A program made the translations under genes and the position numbers. Shown here piece after piece: positions 14,938 to 23,859 of a DNA stretch of 64,000 bases (positions are counted from its first letter, which is position 1; every line of letters starts with the position of its first letter). The notes beneath the pieces were generated by a model. The model had not been told where the DNA came from and ran no database searches. It saw only the letters and a list, made by a program, of their open reading frames with translations. Source of the stretch: Amycolatopsis sp. NBC_01480 (GTDB lineage Bacteria; Actinomycetota; Actinomycetes; Mycobacteriales; Pseudonocardiaceae); NCBI RefSeq assembly GCF_036227205.1, contig NZ_CP109442.1, positions 9,796,001-9,860,000 on the forward strand. Direction: 5' to 3'.

Positions 14938-15966
14938 GTGACCTATGTTGCGGCGACCAGCCGATACGACTCCCTGCCCTACCGCCGCTGCGGGCGCAGC
15001 GGGCTGAAGCTGCCGGCCATCTCGCTGGGGCTGTGGCACAACTTCGGGCACGACCGTCCCTTGGACGTTCAGCGGGCCATCACCCGGCGCGCGTTCGACC
15101 TGGGCATCACGCATTTCGACCTGGCCAACAACTACGGGCCGCCGTACGGGTCGGCCGAGGAGAACTTCGGGCGGCTGCTCGCGACGGACTTCAAGCCCTA
15201 CCGGGACGAGCTGATCATCTCCACCAAGGCCGGGTACGACATGTGGCCGGGCCCGTACGGCGATTGGGGCTCGCGCAAGTACCTGCTGGCCTCGCTCGAC
15301 CAGTCGCTGGGCCGGATGGGCCTGGACTACGTCGACATCTTCTACTCGCACCGCGTCGACCCGGAGACGCCGCTGGAGGAGACAGTCGGCGCGCTCGACC
15401 GGGCCGTGCGCTCGGGCAAGGCGCTGTACGTCGGCATCTCCTCCTACCGCTCCGAGCGCACCGCCGAGGCCGCCCGCCTGCTGCGGGAGCTGGGCACGCC
15501 GCTGCTGATCCACCAGCCCTCGTACTCGATGTTCAACCGGTGGACCGAGGAGGACCACCTGCTGGACACGCTGGAGGACGTCGGCGCCGGCTGCATCGCG
15601 TTCTCGCCGCTCGCGCAGGGCCTGCTGACCGACCGCTACCTCAAGGGCGTGCCCGAGAATTCCCGTGCCGCGCAAGGCAAGTCGCTCGACCCGGACACGA
15701 TCACCGAGGACAAGCTGGCGAAGATCCGGGCCCTGGCCGAGATCGCCGCCCGCCGCGGCCAGTCCCTCGCCCAGCTGGCCCTGGCCTGGGGCCTGCGCGA
15801 CCCGCGCATGACGTCGATGCTCATCGGCGCCAGCAGCGTCCGCCAGCTGGAGGACAACGTCGCGGCCCTGAAGAACCTCGACTTCACCCCCGAGGAACTC
15901 GCCGAGATCGACAAGTACGCGACCGAAGCGGACATCAACCTCTGGAAACGCTCCAGCGACGCTTGA
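14938..15966 (+). CDS. mgrA: Aldo-keto reductase, L-glyceraldehyde-3-phosphate reductase type
   Basis: 342 residues, TIM barrel of the AKR14/YghZ group. Catalytic tetrad visible as Asp and Tyr in FDLANNYGPPYGSAEENFG, Lys in STKAGYDMWPGPYGDWGSRKY and His in IFYSHRVDP. The NADPH-binding end is SMLIGASSVRQLEDN. The opening RYDSLPYRRCGRSGLKLPAISLGLWHNFG is characteristic. Family members reduce L-glyceraldehyde-3-phosphate, methylglyoxal and other aldehydes, a detoxification role. The start is supported by a leaderless-type promoter. It is convergent with the HNH gene across a strong hairpin. Confidence 0.88.
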   Translation: MTYVAATSRYDSLPYRRCGRSGLKLPAISLGLWHNFGHDRPLDVQRAITRRAFDLGITHFDLANNYGPPYGSAEENFGRLLATDFKPYRDELIISTKAGYDMWPGPYGDWGSRKYLLASLDQSLGRMGLDYVDIFYSHRVDPETPLEETVGALDRAVRSGKALYVGISSYRSERTAEAARLLRELGTPLLIHQPSYSMFNRWTEEDHLLDTLEDVGAGCIAFSPLAQGLLTDRYLKGVPENSRAAQGKSLDPDTITEDKLAKIRALAEIAARRGQSLAQLALAWGLRDPRMTSMLIGASSVRQLEDNVAALKNLDFTPEELAEIDKYATEADINLWKRSSDA

Positions 15967-15971
15967 CCCGC

Positions 15972-16050
15972 GCGGACACGGGTTTTGAAGGCTCGCCCGG
16001 GTCACGGCCGGAGATGATCCGGTCGTGACCCGGCGAGTGCGGGTGTCCGC
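15972..16050. terminator. Nested bidirectional hairpin between convergent genes
   Basis: The outer arms are GCGGACAC (15972-15979) and GTGTCCGC (16043-16050). The inner stem is about 19 bp, CTCGCCCGGGTCACG.. paired with ..CGTGACCCGGCGAG (15991-16037). It lies between the stops of the aldo-keto reductase and HNH genes, so it probably ends both transcripts. Confidence 0.6.
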
Positions 16051-17298
16051 TCAGAGGTGGAAGGTGTTGCGCCTGGGTCTTCGCAGCGGGTCGAGGTAGT
16101 CGGGCGGGATGAAGTCGGGCTTGCCGTCGGTGCCCATCCGGATTTCCCAGTCGCTGTTGTGGACGAGCCGGTGGTGACGTTCGCAGAGCAGCGTCAGGTT
16201 GCCGAGATTCGTTGGCCCGCCGAGGACCCAGTAGACGACGTGGTGGCCGTCGCAGTGTTTTGCCGGGCTCCCGCAGCCGGGGAACGTGCAGCCGCGGTCG
16301 CGCAGGGTGAGCCGTCGGCGCAGCCCGGTGGTGATGAGCCGTTTCGCCCGGCCCAGATCCATCGGCTCGCTCTCGGTGCCGAGGACCGCGGGGATGATGG
16401 CGCAGTCGCAGGCCAGTCTCCGCGCTTCGGCCGCGGAGATCGTGCCGCCGCCCTCGATCGCAGCGGTCCCGATCCCGGATTTGAGTGCCTCGTAGTCGAC
16501 GGTGACTGTCACGTGGACCCGGTCCCCGCCGTGGGTGGGGAGTTCGTCGGCCGCCATCGCCAGCCGGGCCAGCTCGACCAGGGCATCGGCTTGGCGTTCG
16601 GCCAGGCTGCGGGTATCGCGATCCCCTTCGGTCGCAGAACCCAGTGCTGCCAACGGATCCAGCGCTGCCCGAAGACGAGCGTAAGCCAGACCGTCCAAGA
16701 CGCCCTTGATCTTCGCCGAACCGTCACGGTGTTCCTGAAACGACAGCTCCCGCGCCGGCCGCGCAGGCGGATCCTCCGGCTCAGGCCCGTCGGGATCGAA
16801 CGTGTCGACCAGCCGCTCTCCGGCTCGGGCGACTTCACCGGGACTCGTCTCCCGGGCCAGGTCGACCAGGATCTTCTCCGCCCCCGCACGGTCCTCTTCG
16901 GACACGGTGACGGGGATCCGCGCCATGACCCTCGCGATCACCTCGACATGGGCCGGGCTGATCACACCCTCACACGCAACGCTCCCCGCGAGCGGCGCGG
17001 TCACGGGAATCTCGGTCCCGTCCAGCCGATGCGACACGTTCACCGCGTGCGCTCGCCGCACGATCCGCCCCGCGTCGCGCAGCCCGATCCGGGTCAGGTC
17101 GTCGAGCCACGCCGCCGCGGAAGAATAGCCATAAGTCGCTTTCACCCCTTCGGTTTCCACTTTGGCGATCACGGCGCCGACCAGCGCGTCGCATTGGTTC
17201 GACACCTGGATCAGCAACCGCGCGAGGACGGCAGTCTGCACTCGGTCGGCCCGCCGGATTTCGGCGAGGTCGGGGAGCTGGATCGTGGTTCTGGACAC
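16051..17298 (-). CDS. DUF222 domain HNH endonuclease-like protein (13E12 repeat family)
   Basis: 415 residues. N-terminal DUF222 region (residues about 20-290) followed by an HNH nuclease motif: CTFPGCGSPAKHCDGHHVVYW, then a GPTNLGNLTLLCERHHRLVHN segment near 340-385, with the four zinc cysteines and the catalytic His pair. This family occurs in many copies in mycobacteria and their relatives (REP13E12) and is thought to be mobile or selfish, although no terminal repeats are visible here. GTG start; AAGGGG lies directly before it and a TAGTCT -10-like element six bases upstream. Confidence 0.88.
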   Translation of the reverse strand: MSRTTIQLPDLAEIRRADRVQTAVLARLLIQVSNQCDALVGAVIAKVETEGVKATYGYSSAAAWLDDLTRIGLRDAGRIVRRAHAVNVSHRLDGTEIPVTAPLAGSVACEGVISPAHVEVIARVMARIPVTVSEEDRAGAEKILVDLARETSPGEVARAGERLVDTFDPDGPEPEDPPARPARELSFQEHRDGSAKIKGVLDGLAYARLRAALDPLAALGSATEGDRDTRSLAERQADALVELARLAMAADELPTHGGDRVHVTVTVDYEALKSGIGTAAIEGGGTISAAEARRLACDCAIIPAVLGTESEPMDLGRAKRLITTGLRRRLTLRDRGCTFPGCGSPAKHCDGHHVVYWVLGGPTNLGNLTLLCERHHRLVHNSDWEIRMGTDGKPDFIPPDYLDPLRRPRRNTFHL

Positions 17299-17447
17299 CC
17301 CTTGAGACTACCGTGATTCGAACACCTATTCGATACACGTTCGGGTGTATCTCAGGGTCGGTCCGGCAGAGCCTGCGACCGGGCCCGGCCAAGCGGCGGC
17401 CCCGGGCGAGGGCGTCCGTGTCCGCAGCAAGCCCCCGCCAGACCCGG

Positions 17448-18690
17448 TCAGCCCCCGTGAGTAGGCCGCGGCGAAGGCAGGTGCGCCGTCTCCGGGAACA
17501 AGTGCAGTGCCCGCAACGCCGCGCCCAGCTCGGCGATGTCCGCCGGGTCCGTGAGCGAGCGTCCGAGTTCATCCGTGATCCGACGCAAGCGGTGGCGGAT
17601 TGTGTTGGGGTGGCAGAACATCCGCTCCGACGTCAGCTTCGTCGAGCCCTGGCAGTCGAACCAGGCGCGCAGGGTCAGGAGCAGTACGTTGCGGTCGTCG
17701 CCGGGGAGGTCGAGGATCGGGCGGAGGACGTGGTGCGCCAGCTGCACCGACGCTTCCGGCGCGCTCGCCACCAGGCCCGCGAGCGGGGATTCCGTGAACT
17801 GCACCAGCCCGGACGCGCCGGGCGCCAGGCTGGACAGCGCCACGCGCGCGAAGTGCAGCGCCCGCGCCGTGTTGCCCAGCCCCGAAAACACCGGGCTCAT
17901 CCCGACGCGGCCGACCGGCTCCGCACCCGTCAGGTCCACGATCACCTTGGCGGCCAACGGATCCCGCATCGAGACGATGCCGACCTGCAGGTCCGGCGTC
18001 AGGCGCCAGGCCGAGGCCTGCTGGGCCGCACGCAGCCGCTGCTCGATCTGCGGCAGCGGCTCGTGGCCCAGCCGGGGCGTCTCCGCCGCGACGACGACGA
18101 AGGTGCCGTCCAGCGACAGCTCCAGCACGCGGGCGATGTCCCACAGCTTGCCCTCGGTCGCGGCGCCGCCGGCGAACAGGGCCTCGACCAGCGCCGAGCG
18201 ACGGTTCTGGTGCGCCACAACAACTTCCGCGGACGTGTCGCGGTAGGCGAGGGTGAGCGCGTCGGCATAGTCGTCGATCAGGGCCCAGATCGCGGACGTC
18301 ACGGCCACCAGACCGGCCAGGTCCTGCTGGTCCCCTTGCGCGGTGAGCGCCACGAACCGATGCCATATCTCGGTGAACCCGATCCGGTAAGCACGCAGCA
18401 CCTCGGGCAGCGGCGCGCCCTGCAAGGCCCGCGCGCGACCGCCGGCCCGGGCCTGCGAGAGGTCGGGTGCCTCGCCGCCCTGCAGCGTGCAGCACGAACT
18501 CGATGTTGACGCGCACGGACTTGCGCAGCTCGGTCCGGGTCAGGAACCGCTGCTCGTGATAGACCGGGATCTGCTCGAGGATCTGCCGTGTGGTGGCCTC
18601 GACCAGCTCGGGCAGGTCCCGCTCGACCTCCCCCGCCAGCGCGGCGACAACCGGGGCGAGACCGCCGCGAAGCGCAGTCCGGTAATGCAT
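17448..18690 (-). pseudogene. PucR-family helix-turn-helix regulator, disrupted by a +1 frameshift
   Basis: The N-terminal part starts at ATG 18690 (GGAGGG upstream) and reads MHYRTALRGGLAPVV.. to ..NIEFVLHAA in one frame. The rest, GGEAPDLSQARAGG.. to the stop at 17448, continues in the next frame. Removing one G from the GGG run at 18478-18480 restores a single ~413-residue protein. It has an N-terminal effector region, a GGDEF-like middle and the C-terminal PucR HTH (LTSERMFCHPNTIRHRLRRI). PucR proteins regulate purine and other catabolic genes, and the neighbouring molybdenum hydroxylase is a plausible target. Either a true inactivating mutation or a homopolymer sequencing error. Confidence 0.8.
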
Positions 18691-18805
18691 AGCTGCCCTC
18701 CAGGCCGGGCGAAGCCCGTGACCGTGCGGGGGCTCTTCGTCGAGCCCGCCGGGAAGGACAGCTAACACGACCATCGCCGCCACGTCCGGGTGAAAGATGA
18801 CAGAC

Positions 18806-18851
18806 TCCGCGGATGCGGCAAGAAACCTGTAGCACTTGCCGCATCCGCGGA
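18806..18851. terminator. Hairpin terminator after the iorAB operon
   Basis: Perfect 17-bp stem (TCCGCGGATGCGGCAAG paired with its complement) with a 12-base loop. It begins six bases beyond the stop of the [2Fe-2S] subunit gene on the minus strand. Confidence 0.65.
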
Positions 18852-18856
18852 ACAGC

Positions 18857-19312
18857 TCACATCTTGGCCGCGGCCGCCTTGATCGCCTCGCGGATCCGGA
18901 AGTACGAGCCACAGCGGCAGACGTTCTGGATCGCGTCGATGTCGGCGTCGGTCGGGTTCTTCGTCTTCTTCAGCAGCGCCACCGCGGCCATGATCTGGCC
19001 CGGCTGGCAGTAGCCGCACTGCGCGACGTCCTGCTCCAGCCAGGCTTCCTGCACGGGGTGCAGCTTGTCGCCGTCGGCCAGGCCCTCGATCGTGGTGACC
19101 TGGCGGCCCTCGCACTCCGAAACCGGCGTGACGCACGGGTTGATCGCCTCGCCGTCGAGGTGGCTGGTGCAGGCCTTGCAGACGTTGATCCCGCAGCCGT
19201 ACTTGAGGCCGCGGACCTTGAGCTTGTCGCGCAGCGCCCAGAGCAGCGGCAGGTCGGCGGGCGCGTCCACGGTGACGGTCTTCCCGTTCACCGCGAAGCT
19301 GTATTGGGGCAT
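18857..19312 (-). CDS. iorA: Molybdenum hydroxylase [2Fe-2S] subunit (IorA/CoxS type)
   Basis: 151 residues. Plant-type ferredoxin cluster ligands C40, C45, C48 and C60 (KYGCGINVCKAC), then the C-terminal all-helical cluster ligands C99, C102, C132 and C134 (CGYCQPG, VCRCGS). This is the small electron-transfer subunit of xanthine-oxidase-family hydroxylases. Its partner large subunit is encoded directly upstream, 28 bp away in the same operon. The two-subunit arrangement without an FAD subunit is that of isoquinoline 1-oxidoreductase and nicotinate-type enzymes. Confidence 0.9.
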   Translation of the reverse strand: MPQYSFAVNGKTVTVDAPADLPLLWALRDKLKVRGLKYGCGINVCKACTSHLDGEAINPCVTPVSECEGRQVTTIEGLADGDKLHPVQEAWLEQDVAQCGYCQPGQIMAAVALLKKTKNPTDADIDAIQNVCRCGSYFRIREAIKAAAAKM

Positions 19313-19340
19313 GGGGAACTCCTCGTGGCAGGGGGGACGG

Positions 19341-21611
19341 TCAGCGGGGGAACGGGTCGAAGTCGACCGGGAAGTTGATCGGGAAGCTGCGCGGCTTGAT
19401 CCCGGTGGCGCGGGCGTACGCGTTGGCGATCGCGCCGACCGGCGCCGGCAGGCCCAGCTCGCCCGCGCCGCCGATGTCGCTTCCGTTGGCGGGCATCACG
19501 AAGATGTTCACCTCGGGCGGCGAGTTCTTCTGCCGCGCGTAGTGGAACTGCGAGTAGCTGCCTTCCAGCGGCAGGCCCTTGTCGATGTGCAGGCCCGCGG
19601 TCAGCGTGGTCGAGATCGCGTCGGTGAGCCCGCCGAGCATCTGCGACTGCAACCCGCGCGGGTTGACCGGCTTGCCGACGTCCACCGCGATGGTGGCCTT
19701 CGTGACGCGCGGGTGCTTCGGGTCGCGGGCGTCCATCTCGACCAGGCAGGCGGCGTACGACTTGTACTCACCGTGCACCGCGATGCCCTGCGCGAAGCCC
19801 TTCGGCATCTTCTTGCCCCACTCGCCGAGTTCGGCGACCTTGTCCAGCACCGCCTTCTGCCGCGGCTCCTTGATGAACTCGCGCCGGAACTCGAGCGGGT
19901 CCTTGCCGAGTTTCGCGGCGATCTCGTCGACCATGATCTCCTCGGCGCCGCGGGTGTTCGCGGAGTACACCGAGCGCCACGCCGAGGTGTGGAACTTCAG
20001 CGGCACCTCGTTGAGCAGCTGCGTGGTGACCCCGAAGTTGTACGGCGACTTCACGGTCAGCAGGAACACCGTCTGTGCGAAGCTGAGGTTGCCGCCCACG
20101 GGCAGCTTCGCGGCGAACGCGGTGAGGATCTCGCCGAGGCCGTGGCCCCAGTCGGTCTCGACGCTGGCCACTCGGTGCTCGAACGTGAGCACCTGGCCGA
20201 GCGCGAAGGTCGCGCGGATCTTGTGGTGGCTGGCCGCCCGGGCGCGGCCGTGGCGCATGTCGTCGATGCGGCTCCACATCAGCCGGACGGGCTTCTTCAT
20301 CGCCTGCGAGATGTGCGCGGCCTCCAGCGCGGCGTCGAAGAACAGCCGGCGGCCGAACGAGCCGCCGCCCTGCTGGACGTGCACGGTGACCTTGTTCTCC
20401 GGCAGCCCCAGCTCCTGCGCGATGGTCTGCTTCGCCACGATCGGCGACTTGAGCCCGGCCCAGATGGTGGCGCTGTCCTCGCGGACGTCGGCGACCGCGG
20501 AGTTCGACTCCATCGGCGCGTGGCTGACGAACGCGAAGTCGAACTCGCCGTCCACGTACTGCGTCAGCAGCGGCGGCACCACGAACGGCAGCGCGGCCGC
20601 CTGGAGCTTCTTCTGGATCGACGCGTTGTCCTCGCTGTCCACGGTGCCCGCGTTCCAGGTCACGTCGAGCGCGTTCTTGCCGTCGAGCGCCTGGCCGAAG
20701 GTCTCCGCCATCACCGCGACGCCGGTGGAGACCACGGCGAGGTCGATGATGCCGGGCATCGCGCGCACGGCGGCCTCGTTGTTGACCTTCTTCACGGTGC
20801 CGTTGATCGTCGGCGGGCGCCGGACCATCACCGGCATGGCGCCGGGGATGTCGAGGTCGAGCGTGTAGACCTGCTTGCCGGTGACCATGGCCAGCGCGTC
20901 CTTGCGCGAGGTCGGCGTGCCGACCAGGGTGTGCGCCGCCTCGGCCTTGGGCTGGACCGGCGTGACCGGCAGCGCGGCCCGCGAGGCCGGGCCGGCCAGC
21001 TCGCCGTAGGAGGCCTTGCGCCCGTCCGGGGCGCGCACCAGTCCGTCGCGTGTGGACAGTCGCGCCACCGGCACGTTCCACTGGGCGCCGGCCGCGGCCA
21101 CCATGCGGGCCCGGGCCGTCGCCGCGGCCGAGCGGATCGGGTCGTACAGCGACCGGATGGTGTTCGAGCCGCCGGTGAGCTGGTTGAACAGCAGCTCCGG
21201 GCGGGCGTCGGAGAGCACCACGTCGACCATCTCGAGCGGCAGGTCCATCTCCTCGGCGACCAGCATCGCGGACGCGGTGTTGATGCCCTGCCCCACTTCC
21301 GCGCGCGGCAGCTGCAGCCGCACGTGCCCGTCGGTGGTCACCTCCAGCACGAGCATCCCGGACGTCGGCGCGCACGAGAGCGTCAGCACGTCGCCGAGGT
21401 CGAGGATGTCCGCGGGCTGCGGCAGGGTCGGCACGGCGGCGTCGGCCGCGGCGGGCGCGAGGGCGTCGAAGGACAGCTTCGTGGCCACGGTCAGCGTCGG
21501 GGCGGCGACCAGGTAGGTCAGGAAGCGGCGGCGGCCGACCCGCCCCTCGTCCGGCGCGTCGTCCGGTGCGGCCTCGCCGTGTTCGCCGGGGCGGGTGACA
21601 GGACTGGCCAT
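19341..21611 (-). CDS. iorB: Molybdenum hydroxylase large subunit, IorB type, Tat-exported
   Basis: 756 residues. A twin-arginine signal (GRRRFLTYLVA, arginines 27-29, then a hydrophobic stretch to about 52) precedes two aldehyde-oxidase/xanthine-dehydrogenase molybdopterin domains. Visible cofactor motifs are QQGGGSFGRR, WRSVYSANTRGAEE (substrate channel) and GGAGELGLPAP near 712, which carries the catalytic glutamate. It would hydroxylate an aromatic N-heterocycle or aldehyde at the cell surface, passing electrons through the [2Fe-2S] subunit. ATG 21611 was chosen because it starts the Tat signal; the frame is open much further but only as antisense of another gene. A candidate promoter lies at 21706-21734. 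Confidence 0.9.
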   Translation of the reverse strand: MASPVTRPGEHGEAAPDDAPDEGRVGRRRFLTYLVAAPTLTVATKLSFDALAPAAADAAVPTLPQPADILDLGDVLTLSCAPTSGMLVLEVTTDGHVRLQLPRAEVGQGINTASAMLVAEEMDLPLEMVDVVLSDARPELLFNQLTGGSNTIRSLYDPIRSAAATARARMVAAAGAQWNVPVARLSTRDGLVRAPDGRKASYGELAGPASRAALPVTPVQPKAEAAHTLVGTPTSRKDALAMVTGKQVYTLDLDIPGAMPVMVRRPPTINGTVKKVNNEAAVRAMPGIIDLAVVSTGVAVMAETFGQALDGKNALDVTWNAGTVDSEDNASIQKKLQAAALPFVVPPLLTQYVDGEFDFAFVSHAPMESNSAVADVREDSATIWAGLKSPIVAKQTIAQELGLPENKVTVHVQQGGGSFGRRLFFDAALEAAHISQAMKKPVRLMWSRIDDMRHGRARAASHHKIRATFALGQVLTFEHRVASVETDWGHGLGEILTAFAAKLPVGGNLSFAQTVFLLTVKSPYNFGVTTQLLNEVPLKFHTSAWRSVYSANTRGAEEIMVDEIAAKLGKDPLEFRREFIKEPRQKAVLDKVAELGEWGKKMPKGFAQGIAVHGEYKSYAACLVEMDARDPKHPRVTKATIAVDVGKPVNPRGLQSQMLGGLTDAISTTLTAGLHIDKGLPLEGSYSQFHYARQKNSPPEVNIFVMPANGSDIGGAGELGLPAPVGAIANAYARATGIKPRSFPINFPVDFDPFPR

Positions 21612-21705
21612 CGGGAATCCCTTCGGGGCTCGCGCGGGCACGCACCGCTGCACCGGCGCAGCCCGGACGGGTGGAAACGGGGAAGTCGGGGGTAGGACGC
21701 GGGTC

Positions 21706-21734
21706 ACGCTAAGCACATGACAGAACCGGCGCAA
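21706..21734 (-). promoter_or_regulatory. Candidate promoter of the iorBA operon
   Basis: On the minus strand TTGCGC (21734-21729) and TAGCGT (21711-21706) are separated by 17 bases, about 95 bp upstream of the iorB start. It fits a housekeeping actinobacterial promoter only loosely at -35. The rest of the 284-bp region 21612-21895 holds no gene I can support. Confidence 0.35.
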
Positions 21735-21826
21735 CGCGCAGTAGTCATGTCGACTGATTTGTGTGACGAGGTGACAGCGCGCGGACCCCGAATGTGCGCC
21801 GTGCCACAGTCGCCACTGGTCGGAAC

Positions 21827-21894
21827 GGCCGCGCGCCCTCCTGCGGACGGCGGAACGGCGGCTAGGCCTCAGCCGGTGAGGAGGGCGAGCGGCC
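21827..21894. terminator. Hairpin downstream of the cyclodeaminase gene
   Basis: Arms GGCCGCGCGCCCTCCT (21827-21842) and AGGAGGGCGAGCGGCC (21879-21894) pair at 15 of 16 positions around a 36-base loop. It begins two bases beyond the stop of the gene at 21896-22945. It probably ends the GntR-MFS-SBP-OCD operon. Confidence 0.5.
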
Positions 21895-21895
21895 G

Positions 21896-22945
21896 TCAAC
21901 CTGGCTGCAGTGATGAACACTCTGCGGGCGTTGCCCGGAACCTTGCCGATGCGTGAATCGGCCGGTGCGGTGTTTCGCCGGAGGCGGCTTGCAGAGCGAC
22001 CGCGGCGAAGGCGAGATCCTGCAGGGCGATGCCGACCGAGTTGAACAAGGTGATCTGCCCGGGCCCGGTCCGGCCTGGCACCAGCGCGGCCAGCACCGCG
22101 CCCAGTTCGAGCCGGAAGTCCTCCTCGGTCGTCGTGCCGTCCCGCAGCGACAGCAGTGCTTCGCCCGACTTCCGGAGCTGGACGCCGGTGTTGTCGACGA
22201 AGACGGTCGCCCGGGCCATGCCGGCGGAGTCGATCTCGCGGTGGTCGGGCCGGGGCGGCGCGCCGACGGCGTTGACGTGCAGCCCCGGCCGGAACCATGC
22301 GCCTTCGACGACGGGGACTCGTGACGGCGTCAAGGTGCAGACCACGTCGGCCGCCTCGACGACCTCGCGCGGCCCCGAAGCGGTGATCACGGCGAGGGCC
22401 CGGGCGCCGTCCGCGTGTTCCCGCCGGCGCAGCGCGCGGCGGAACGCGCTGACCCGGGCCGCGGAGCGGGACCAGACGACGACGGTGTCGATCGACCGGA
22501 CCATCCGGACGGCGGCGACGTGCTCTACCGCGAGGGGTCCGGCGCCGACGAGTCCCAGGACCCGGGAATCGGTGCGGGACAAGGCATCCGTGGCCACGGC
22601 GCTGGCGGCCGCAGTTCGCATCCGCGTGCAGGTCCCGCCGCTCATGACGGCGAGGCGGGCACCGGTCCGGGCGTCCAGCACCACCAAGGTGGACTGCTGG
22701 GCGGGACCGTCTTCGTCCCGGTTGGCGGGCGCGTCGGCGAGGACCTTGACGACGGTCAGCCCGAGGCGATGGGAGGTCGCCACCATCGGCAGGACGATGG
22801 TGGCGCACGCCGTGGGACTGATCGCCGGCACCGGCTGCTCGGCCTGCCCGAGGGCGAGGGCGATGTGCGCGGCGCGGACGGCGTCGATCACTGCACCGAG
22901 GTCGACGAGCTCGGCCAGGGCGTCGTCCGGCAGGCCTGTGGTCAC
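21896..22945 (-). CDS. Ornithine cyclodeaminase/mu-crystallin family protein
   Basis: 349 residues, GTG start overlapping the stop of the preceding binding-protein gene (GTGA at 22942-22945). Rossmann motif GLVGAGPLAVEHV near 127, the SGGTCTRMRTAAASAVATDAL segment and PRPDHREID match the OCD/mu-crystallin fold. Members include ornithine cyclodeaminase, alanine dehydrogenase and imine or ketimine reductases, all NAD(P)H-dependent. Substrate cannot be assigned. Being last in an operon with a transporter and a binding protein suggests catabolism of the imported compound, perhaps an amino-acid derivative. Confidence 0.8.
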   Translation of the reverse strand: MTTGLPDDALAELVDLGAVIDAVRAAHIALALGQAEQPVPAISPTACATIVLPMVATSHRLGLTVVKVLADAPANRDEDGPAQQSTLVVLDARTGARLAVMSGGTCTRMRTAAASAVATDALSRTDSRVLGLVGAGPLAVEHVAAVRMVRSIDTVVVWSRSAARVSAFRRALRRREHADGARALAVITASGPREVVEAADVVCTLTPSRVPVVEGAWFRPGLHVNAVGAPPRPDHREIDSAGMARATVFVDNTGVQLRKSGEALLSLRDGTTTEEDFRLELGAVLAALVPGRTGPGQITLFNSVGIALQDLAFAAVALQAASGETPHRPIHASARFRATPAECSSLQPG

Positions 22946-23840
22946 CGGTAGGCCTTCATGAAGCTGTCGTCGGCCAGCTCGCCGTAGCCCGGGATCCGGG
23001 TGAGCATGGCGCTTTCGGCGAGCATCCGCATCCACCGGTCACTGCCCGCGGGGTCGATCGCGACGGTCTCCCAGACCGCGCTCCCGGTCATCTGACGGGT
23101 GGCGTCGCGCAGGATCCCGAGGTCCTTGCCCGGCCAGCGCGCGGTGAGGATCCCGTCGATCGTCTCCGCCGGTGCCGAGGGCAGGCGCTGCATCGCGGCG
23201 TCGATGCAGCCGACAAGCGGGTGAACCGGTCTCGCAGCTCTTCGACGCGATCGGTGCGGCAGTAGTAGACGCTGTTGGGCATGATCCCGCCCTGCTCGAG
23301 GTTGCGGAACACGATCCGCCCCTGGCCGGTGGCTTCGAGTTCGAGCGCCGAGACGAGGTCCAGGATGATCGCGTCGCCGAGCCCGGCGCCGAACAGCTCG
23401 ACCAGCATCGGGGTCGAGAGGTCCCGGACGAAGGTGACCTCGTCCGGGTCGGCGCCCGCTTCCCGGATCAGCCCGGCGGTGACCGCGTAGGGCGCGCTGC
23501 CGCCGATGCCGGGCGCGAGGACAACCTTGCCGGCGAGGTCGCCCAGGGTGAAGGCGTCCGGGGCGCCGCGGTGCACGATCGCCTTGGGCGCCTGGTGGTT
23601 GAGCTGGCAGATCACCGTCAGCGCGCGGGCGGTGCCGGCGTACATGCCGGGCACCCAGAGCCCGCCCAGCGCGAGGTCGGCGTCACCGGAGGCCAGGTCG
23701 TCCAGGACGCCGGTCCACGGGTCGCAGGCGCGGGCGGTCACCGACAGGCCCGCGTCGCAGAAGAGGCCGGTCGTGTCGGCGAGGTACTCGGGCAGGTAGT
23801 TGAGACCGTTGGCGGTCGCGGAAATGCGCAGTGTTTCCAA
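22942..23840 (-). pseudogene. NMT1/THI5-like substrate-binding protein, disrupted by a -1 frameshift
   Basis: It starts at TTG 23840 with GGAGAA seven bases upstream and reads ETLRISATANGLNYLP.. to ..VEELRDRF in one frame. From about 23226 the homologous sequence continues in another frame (HPLVGCIDAAMQRLPSAPAETID.. to ..DDSFMKAYR). Adding one base at the CC/GG run at 23226-23227 restores a ~300-residue protein of the nitrate/sulfonate/thiamine-precursor binding family. No signal peptide is visible, and no ABC permease or ATPase gene is adjacent. It could be a cytoplasmic enzyme-like homologue, a dead gene, or a sequencing error. Confidence 0.75.
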
Positions 23841-23859
23841 GGGTTTTCTCCGTTTCGAG

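Noticed and set aside
16051..17298. HNH/DUF222 gene as evidence of a mobile element
   Set aside because: No terminal inverted repeats, target-site duplication, integrase or transposase nearby; the flanking hairpin is better explained as a terminator.
19065..21695. 876-codon plus-strand open frame opposite iorAB
   Set aside because: It is antisense to two well-supported genes, low-complexity in composition, and lacks any motif; a typical high-GC shadow frame.
21717..21956. Possible small plus-strand gene upstream of iorB
   Set aside because: No ribosome site, no recognisable family, and it runs into the terminator and 3' end of the cyclodeaminase gene.
19341..22808. Long minus-strand frame extending iorB upstream to 22808
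   Set aside because: Beyond 21611 the translation is Arg/Pro low-complexity and lies out of frame within the cyclodeaminase gene. The Tat signal at 21611 marks the true start.
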